Of a stretch of DNA of 64,000 bases, positions 46,901 to 55,900 are shown piece after piece; within the stretch, counting starts at the first letter, position 1; the number at the start of each line of letters is the position of its first letter. A model generated the notes under the pieces. That model was not told where the DNA came from, did not search any database, and was given only the letters and a program-made list of their open reading frames with translations. The translations under genes and the position numbers were made by a program. The DNA comes from Demequina oxidasica (lineage in GTDB: Bacteria; Actinomycetota; Actinomycetes; Actinomycetales; Demequinaceae), in NCBI RefSeq assembly GCF_000975115.1, contig NZ_BBRE01000001.1:186001-250000 (forward strand), in the 5' to 3' direction.

Positions 46901-49900
46901 TGCACCGCTGTTAGTCAGAGTCAGTGTGTAGGTGACGGTGTCACCAGGCGCCGCCACCGCGAGGCTTACCCGCTTGGCCATCTCAAGTTGGCGGACGGGC
47001 GTGGCGGTCGTGCAGTGGTCACACGTGCTCTCAGGCGGGCCGCTGACGGTATTGACCAGTGTTGCATTGTCGACGACCTCCGCATCGACCGTCACTGCGT
47101 ACTCGATGGTTACGGTGTGGCCGGCAACGAGGCTTCCGGTCCACGTCAGCGCACTCGCACTGGTCGCGACCTCGGCAAGGCGATTGGCGCCCTCGCTGTC
47201 GGTGGCGGCGATGTTCGCCAGCGTCGCGTGGGTCAGCACTGCGGACAGGTCATCAGTCACCACAGCGGGGTCTGCCGGAAGTACGTAATCAACTGCGCCC
47301 GTGTTCGTGATGGTAAGCGTGTAATTGACAGTCCCACCGGGCACGGTCTCTGTGACATCGGCCTGCTTGACGATCTCCAAGGCGCGCAACGGCGTTGAGG
47401 TGGTGCACGAGTCGATGCACGTGGACTCTGGCGGCCCCGTCACGGAGTTCACGAGTGTCACATCCCCTGAGGCATCGGCCGGCACGGTGACGGTATAGAC
47501 CAGGGTGAGCGAGTTCCCCGTCGCGAGCGGTCCCTCCCACACCAACGATGGCGTTCCGGACGTCGGCTCCGTGACCTCGGATGTGGGGTGCGCGCCGCCC
47601 TCGTCGCTGAGCGACAACACGCCACCCCACTCGGCGACATCGAGCACGTCAGTCAGGTCGTCCTCAATTCGAGCGGGGCTAGCGGCGTTGTAATCCACTC
47701 CGCCGTTGTTCTCAACCAGCACGGTGTAGGTGAGCGTGTCCCCGGGCGCGACCTGCGTCTGGTCCACGAACTTGGAGACCTCGAGCGCGCGCACCGGCGT
47801 AGAGGTGGAACAGTCGTCCACGCAGGTCGACTCGGGAGGCCCCGTGACCACGTTGACCAGCATTCCATCGGTGGTGGCGCTGAGTGAATCCTTCACGGTC
47901 ACGGTGTAGACAATGGTGACCACCTCATCAGCCGCGAGCGGCCCGGTCCAGGTCAACGTGTTACCCGCCAACGCCGCCTCGCCCACGCGGGACCCGGCGT
48001 CCCCGGTGACGGAGACAATCTGCCCAAAGACGGCATCGGCGAGCACGTCAGCAAGGTCGTCCGTCACGGAGGCGAGCGGTTCAGGCGCGGCGTAGTCAAC
48101 GTCGCCGGTGTTCTCCACGGAGATCGTGTAGGTGAGCACCTGACCGGGAACCGCCTCGGCCGCGTCGACGCTCTTGTCGATGGTGAACTGGCGGTCGGGA
48201 ACCGTGACCGTGCACCCCACGTCACACGGGGACTCCGGTGGCCCGAACACCGTATTGGCGAGCACGGCATCGGGGGCAATGGGATCGTTGACCACGACCG
48301 TGTACGCGATCGTTACCGACTCGCCGACCACGAGCGGCCCCTCCCACACGAGTTCGTCACTGGAGGCGTCCGGGAGTTGAAGCTCGGCGTCACGATCTCC
48401 CGCCACGCTCACGGTGGCGGTGGAGCCTGGCTGGAACGCGGCATCGGCGAGCACGTCGCCGAGGTCATCGGTGATTCGAGCCGGACTGCTCGCCGTGTAG
48501 TCAACCCCACCGGTGTTGGTGACGGTGACGGTGTAATTGATCACGCCGCCCGCCACCACCGTGTCGACATCAGCAGCCTTCACCACATCGAGGGCACGCA
48601 CGGGAGTTGAGGTGGTGCAGCCCGACTCGGATCCGGTGTCGCAGGGCGACTCGGGAGGACCCGTCACCGAGTTGACGATCACACCATCGCTGCCTGAGGA
48701 GAGCGGGTTGGCGAGGGTCACCACATAGATGACATCCACGTAGACGCCCGCGGCGAGCGAGCCGCTCCAGACCAGTTCCGCGCCGTTCATCGACACTTGG
48801 CCGATGCGGTCAGCGCCGGTCGAGTCGACGGCGGTGACCGTGCCCACCGCGCCGTCCGCGAGCACGTCGCTCAGGTCGTCAGTCACGGTGGCCGGCGTGC
48901 CGGGTGCCACGTAGTCCACCGTTCCGATGTTGGTGATACGTAGCCGGTATGTGATGTCGCCGCCAGCCGTCAGGATGCCCGAGGTGGTAGTTGACTTGAC
49001 GATGTCCAGCGCCCGGACGGGCGTGGTAGTGGTGCAGCCGTCGATGCACGTGGTCTCTGGCGGACCAACCACTGAGTTGGTGAGTTCCGCGCCCACCGTG
49101 ACCTCGTCAAGGACCCGCACCGTGTATTGCAGGGTGACGGTTTCCCCGATTCCGAGTTCGCCTTCCCATTGGAGTTGACGTGACGTAGCCGATGGCACGG
49201 TTACCTCGGGAGCGCGCGCCAGGTCGCCGGCAGCCGCTCCCGCAGTGTCCAGACTCACGAATTCGGCGTTCGCGAGCACGTCGGTGAGGTCGTCCGTGGC
49301 GGTGGCCAGGGCATCGGCGGCCGTGTATGCCACGCTGCCGGTGTTCGCAATAACGACCGTGTACTGCAGGGTCTCCCCGGCAAGTACCTCACCGGCGCTC
49401 GCCATTTTCTCCATGGTGAGCGAACGCACCGGCGTGGTGGTCTCGCAACCATCGATGCACGTCGACTCGGGAGGTCCGGTCACCACGTTGTTGAGGGTGG
49501 CGCCTGCCGTGACGGCGGTGTCGACGAGGACGGAATACGTGATGGTGACGGACTGGCCGGAAAGGAGGGGGCCAGACCACGTGATGGAGTTCGCGGCGGC
49601 GGAGAGCTCTGCGGCGCGGTCACCACCGGTGGAGTCGATCGCTCGGACCTGCTGCACCTGAGAGTCATCAACCACGTCGGTAAGGTCGTCGGTGATCGTG
49701 GCGGGCGTGCCGGGCAGTAGATAGTCTGCCTCCCCGATGTTTTCCACCAACACCTCGTACGTCACGATGCTGCCGGGGGCCGTCTCAGTCACATCGACGC
49801 TCTTGGTGATCTGCAACTGGCGATCGGGCAGGGTGACAGAACAGCCGGCCTCACAATTAGACTCGGGCGGCCCGAAGACGGTGTTAGTGGGGTTCGCCTC

Positions 49901-52900
49901 ACCATCCAGCGGGTCGTTGATCGTGACGGCGTAAGTCACCTTGACGAAGTCGCCCGCCGCCAAGGGTCCGGTCCACGTCAACTCCGTGTCCCCGGGCGCC
50001 GCAGCACCGGGGTCGGGCTCGGTCACCTCGCCAGCACGGTTTGCGCCGTTCGAGTCCTGCGCTGAAACCAGCCCATCGAAGGTCGCATCGGCAAGCAATT
50101 CGGCCATGTCGTCTCGGATGGCGGCCGGCGCGCCGGCCGTGTAGTCGGCTGCTCCGGTATTGCGCACCGTCACCGTGTACTCCACGGATGCGCCGGGCGT
50201 CACCTCGGTGACGTTGGCCTCCTTGGCTATCTCCAGCGCTGCGACGTCGGTGCTTGTGGTGCAGCCAGGCTGCGCGCCCGTCACGCACGACGACTCCGGG
50301 GGCCCGGTCACCGAGTTCACCAGCGTGCCATCGGAGGTAGCGGAGAGCGTCTGGTCGATGTCGACGGTGTACGTGATGGTGACGGTCTCGCCAATTGCCA
50401 ACTCGCCCGTCCAGGCCAGCTCGGTGCCGCCCCCTGCGGGGGCGGTGACCTCGCCGACGCGGTCCACGGTCGTGGTTCCAATGGCGGACACGACGGTGCC
50501 GAACGCGGCATCCGCGAGCACGTCCGCGAGGTTGTCCGTCACGGTGGCCAACGTGTCGGGGGCTGCGTACGGGGCGCCGCCGGTGTTCGTGATCACGAGC
50601 TGGTACGAGACCTGGCCACCGGCCGCGGCCTGACCCGTCGACGTCACTGTCTTGGTGACGTCGAGCGACCGTATGGGAGTATCCGTGGTGCAGGTGGGGT
50701 CGCAGGTCGCCTCGGGTGGCCCAGAGACAACATTGGTGAGAGTGGCGGGAGCAGTCAGCGCCTCATTTGAGTTGACGACCAGTGTGTAGGAAATCGTGAC
50801 AGTCTCCCCCACCGCCAGAGGTCCCTCCCACGTGAGTGTCGCAAGGGCGCCGCCTGCATCAGTAGGGGCGAGCACCTCGGCGCGGCGGTCAGCTCCGCCG
50901 CCGTCCTCCGCGCGAGTAACTTCTCCGAAACTCGCATTGGCAAGTACTCCGGACAAGTCGTCCGCGATGCTCGCCGGCGCACTTCCGGCCTCGTAATCAG
51001 CCGCACCGCTGTTGGTGATCGCGACGGTGTAGGTCACAGTGTCTCCTGGCAATGCTTCAGCCAGGTCCGCGCTCTTTCTCATCACCATCTGACGTATCGG
51101 GGTGCTCGTAACGCACTCGGTACACGCGGACTCCGGAGGTCCGGTGACGGCGTTCACCAGGCTCGCGCCGTCGACCACCGAGGCATCGACGACCACGGAG
51201 TATGTAATCTCCACGACATCACCGGGATCCAGCGGCCCGGACCACACCAGCGAGGTCTCGCCCGCAACCTCGTCAGGCACGGACAGCGTCCCCACGTTGG
51301 CACCCGTGCCTTGCAGAAGCGCGGTGGGAGTTCCCGTCAGCGTCGAGTGCGCCAACACGCCGGCCAAGTTGTCCTCAATCCTCGCGGGCAGCTCTGGATC
51401 GGTATACGCCACGGACCCGGTGTTCTCCACCGTAATGGTGTAGGTGACGGTGCCGCCCGGGATCACCTCGGAGACGTCCGCACTCTTGACGACGGCGAGC
51501 GCACGTTCGGGGACCGTCACCGTGCAGCCGTCCGCGCACGTGGACTCGGGCGGGCCCGTCACCGTGTTTGCGAGCACTGCGGTGGAATCTACGGGGTCAT
51601 TCACCTGCACGCTGTAGACCAGGGTGACCGTCTCACCCACCGCGAGGCCGCCCTGCCAAACCAAGTTATCGGAACCCGTCGTGGGCTCGGTCACCTCACC
51701 TGCGCGGTCCCCCGTCACATCGCCGGTAGCCGAAGAAAGCCCCTGGTAGGTTGCATTCTGAAGCACGTCCGACAGGTCATCCGTAACGACCGCCGTGCTG
51801 CCGGGGTCGGTGTACTCAATGCCTCCCGTGTTTGTGATCTCGACCGTGTACTCGATGATGCCGCCAGCCGTAATCTCCGCGACGCTCGCGGACTTCTCGA
51901 TGCCTAGCGAACGCACGGGGGTGGTGGTGGAGCAGGTCACGTCGCACACAGATTCCGGCGGGCCCGTTACTGAATTCACTAGCACGGCGCCTGGTGGCAC
52001 TGGATCCTTCACGGTCACCGTGTACGAGATTACGATGCGCTGACCTGCCGCAAGCGGACCGGTCCAGGACAGGTCCGTGTCGCCGAGGCCGGCATTCGGC
52101 GCGTCTACGGTGCCGACGGGCGCGCTGGTGTCCGCGTCGATCGCGGTAGGCGTTCCCACAAGCGTTGAGTAGGCGAGCACGTCACTGAGGTCGTCCGTCA
52201 TTGAGGCCGGACTTGCGGGCAGCACGTAGTCAATTGCCCCCGTGTTCTCCAGCGTGATCGTGTAGGTGACGTCCTCGCCGGGCAGGACTTCGGCGACGCT
52301 GGCCTGCTTGTCGATGGTAAAGCTGCGCAGGGGGGTGGCAGTGCCACAGTCCGTGCAGGAGGCGCCCGGCGGCAGGACGAGCGCGTTGATCAGCGTGCCG
52401 GGGGCGACCACGTCGTCGTTCACGACCACGGTGTAGACAATCCTTACGCTCTCCCCCACGTCAAGCGGGCCGGTCCAGGTGATCCCCTGGTCGGGGGACG
52501 CGGACGGCACGACCTCCCCGGTGCGGTCGGCCAGAACCGTACCCGTAGCGGAGACGATCTCACCGAAGCTCGCATTAGTGAATATGCCGGACATGTCGTC
52601 ACTCAACGTGGCAAGTTCCGTCGCCGCGGAGAACTCCGCGGTGCCGGTGTTAACGACATCGACCGTGTAGGTGACGGTATCGCCGGGCGCGGCCTCGGTG
52701 ACGTTCACGGACTTCGCCAGCGTCATCTGGCGTACGGGGACGGTCACGGTGCAGTCGTCGCAGGCGGTCTCCGGCGGACCGGTCACCGCGTTGACTAGCG
52801 TGATCCCCGCGGCCACTGGATCGTCTACCTCGACCGAATAGGCGATCTCGACGACCTCGCCTGGCGCCAGGGGTCCCGTCCACACGAGCCCGGTCTCGCC

Positions 52901-55900
52901 CGCGCTCTCATCCGGAATGGTCAGGGTGCCGACACTGGTGGTGGTGCCTTGCTGGACTGCCGTGGGCGTGCCCGTCAGCGAGGAGTGGGCGAGCACTCCG
53001 GTGAGGTCGTCCTCAATGACTGCCGAGGAGGACGGGTCGGCATACGCGACAGATCCGGTGTTTTCCACCGTGACCGTGTACTCGACGGTGCCACCGGGAA
53101 CCACACTGGTGACGTCTGCGGACTTGGAGACATCGAGCGCCCGCACCTCGGTTGACGTGAAGCAATCGGGTGCAAGAGTGCCACTCGGGTCGCACTCACT
53201 TCCTGGGGCCGAGACGACGTTTCCGAGCGTTCCATCTCCCGTGATCTCATCGTTGACCATGAAGCTGTAGGTAATCGTGGCTGTCTCCAGCGGGGGAAGA
53301 TCACCGCTCCACGTCAGCGTGTCCCCCGCTACTGCCGCGGTACCGATGTTCGCGTCCACGTCACCCTGGTAGACCGCATCCTCGGCGAGGTCGCTGAGGT
53401 CGTCCGCGAGCGCTGCGCCCACGTAAACCGTGTTGCCGACATTGCGTACCGTGATCTGGTACTGAAGCAGCGTGCCCGGCGTCACCGGGCTGGCCGGGGC
53501 GACCGTCTTGACGACCTCGAGTCCCTGAATCGGCGACGATGTGCGGCAGTCGGGGTCGGCGGGAGAGAACGGGCCGCAATTCGACCCAGGTGGGCCAACG
53601 ACGACATTGACGAGTTCACCATCGCCAGTGGGAGGAGTCCCCACTACTACCGCGTAGGTCAACACCACGCCCTCGCCGGCCGCGAGGGGCCCGGACCATT
53701 CGAACTCCTTGGCTACGTCCCTGTACACCGTGGCGCCATCGGACACCGTGCTGTCGGACACGACGTCGACGTCGAAGCCCCAGTCCGCGTCGTCGAGCAC
53801 TCCGGACAGGTCGTCAATGATCTTCGCGGGGTCGGCCTCGGTGTAGTCGCCGTTGCCCACGTTCTCGATCTCGACCTGGTACGTCACGGTGTCACCCGGT
53901 TCAACGACGGCGGCACCCCCCACCACCGTCTTGGTGATGTCAAGTTCGGGCACCTTTGGCGTAGGCTCCAGCAGGTGGTCCTCGACCTCGCCACCGCGCG
54001 CGGCACCCGCTATCGCAGGCGCGGCCACCGTTCCCGGGTAGAGGCGAAGGCGCAAGGCGATGGAGTCTTCATCCACCGAGGGCGCACCGAACGGCACCGT
54101 CACGGACGTCGCTCCATCGGGTACGGAAACTACGACTCGTTCGCCGGGCTCAAAGGTTCCTGAGTTGTCCAGATCCAACCACGCGGCGAGCGTCGCTGCA
54201 CCTCCGGTCTCGTTCGTCACTGCAATGTCGAGGGAGAACGTGGAGAAGTCGTCCGGGTAGTACGTGCCGGGTGCAATGCCGTCCTCATCAGCCTCATCAC
54301 GAGCATCGTCCGCGTCGGCGGCCACCGAGTTCTCGCCGTCGATCTCCGAGTCGACGGAGGTGCCGATCATGAGCGGCGCGTAGCTGTTGCCTTCGTCGAA
54401 GTCGCGCAACGAGTGGCGGGCGCCGTCCTCGGCAAGTGACACCGGGAAGCCTGCCGGCGCGTCCCCAAAGTCGAGGAAAACTGGCGCGGTCGCGCAGCGC
54501 GCCCCGTCGTTCAAGGACGAGGCGGGGCCATACGCGAGAAACGACGCCTCCCCGGTCGCGACATCGACTCGCCAGATCTGACCTGTCGTATTGCTCGACC
54601 CGTAGAGATAGCCGTCAGGGTCCGAATAGACGGCACCAAAGCCCGCCTGGAACGCCCCGTTGAGGCGCCCCGCAGGCACGCCGTTGGGGGCAGTCATGCT
54701 GCCCATGCTCGCGACCACCGAGAAGTTGCCAGCGGCCGTGTCGAACTCAATCAAATCGAAGGTGCCATTCGCCCGGGGGCCCAGCGCGTAAAGGTTGCCC
54801 GAGACGATGTCGAACGCCCAGTCGGAAATGTTCTGAATGCCAGCCGGAAGTGACGCGGAACTAGCCTGTACCAGGGTGTTGAATGTGGGCGACGCTGGAT
54901 CGAGGTCGATCCGGGCGACTTGAGTGTTCGCAAAGTTCCCGCGGGTGATCCACAGCTGGCCGTTAGCATCGATGTCCCCCGAGTTCCAGGCCGTCGTGGG
55001 CAGCGAAACTCCGGTGGTGTTGACAGCCACCCCCAGGGAGGTGAAGCTGCCGTCGCTACCCATCCTGACGGTGCGCCGCGCGTCGTCGATGCCGTAGATA
55101 TACCCGTCAAGGGGATTGAAGCCGGCGGCATTGAGGGCCGCATAGACGTTCGAGAATATTTCTTCAGTTTGCCCCGAGCCCAAGTCCACCGCGAAGACGT
55201 CAAGTGGGTTGCCCTGCAACAGGAAGCCGTCGCTCGGACATTCGAACGGAGGCGGCGTGAGTGTTACCGCCCAATCCTCGACCTCACCATCCTTGACGCC
55301 GCCACCATTTGCCGCGGTGTTGCTCGGCATCGCGGATTCGGGTTCGGTTGAGACTCGCAGACGCATATACGTGTCGAGCAGCACTGTGTCATTGGGGGCC
55401 GTCCACGTGAGCGTCACCGTGTCACTGGTGGCGCCGGCGCTCACGAAGGCGCGCTCGTTATCCTCGAACTTTCCATTGCGGTCGAAGTCGATCCAGCCCA
55501 CCACGGTGGCCTCGTCGCCACTCGTGTTGGAGACCGGGACCTGGACGGACACATCCTCACCGACCGATGCGACGATCACCGGATCGGCAGCGAACGCGTC
55601 GTCGTCGTCCAGTGAGGCGCCCACCCCCGGCTGACCGTCGCGCCCGGCAGTCACAGACGCTCCGAGCATCAAGTTGGGCTCGCCGTTGGTGTCGCGCACT
55701 ATGCCATGGAACGGTCCACCTTGGTTCAGGGTGGTGGTGTATTGGTGGGTCAGGGGCGCGGAGGCCGTGTGCGGCGCATCCGCGAAGTCGGCCTCGACGA
55801 CCGCGCTCGCACATCTAGCGCCGTCGTTGTTGGTGGCAGCCGGGCCGGTTGCGACAAAGTCTGCAGCTCGCGAGCCCGTGAGATCGACCCGCCAAATGTG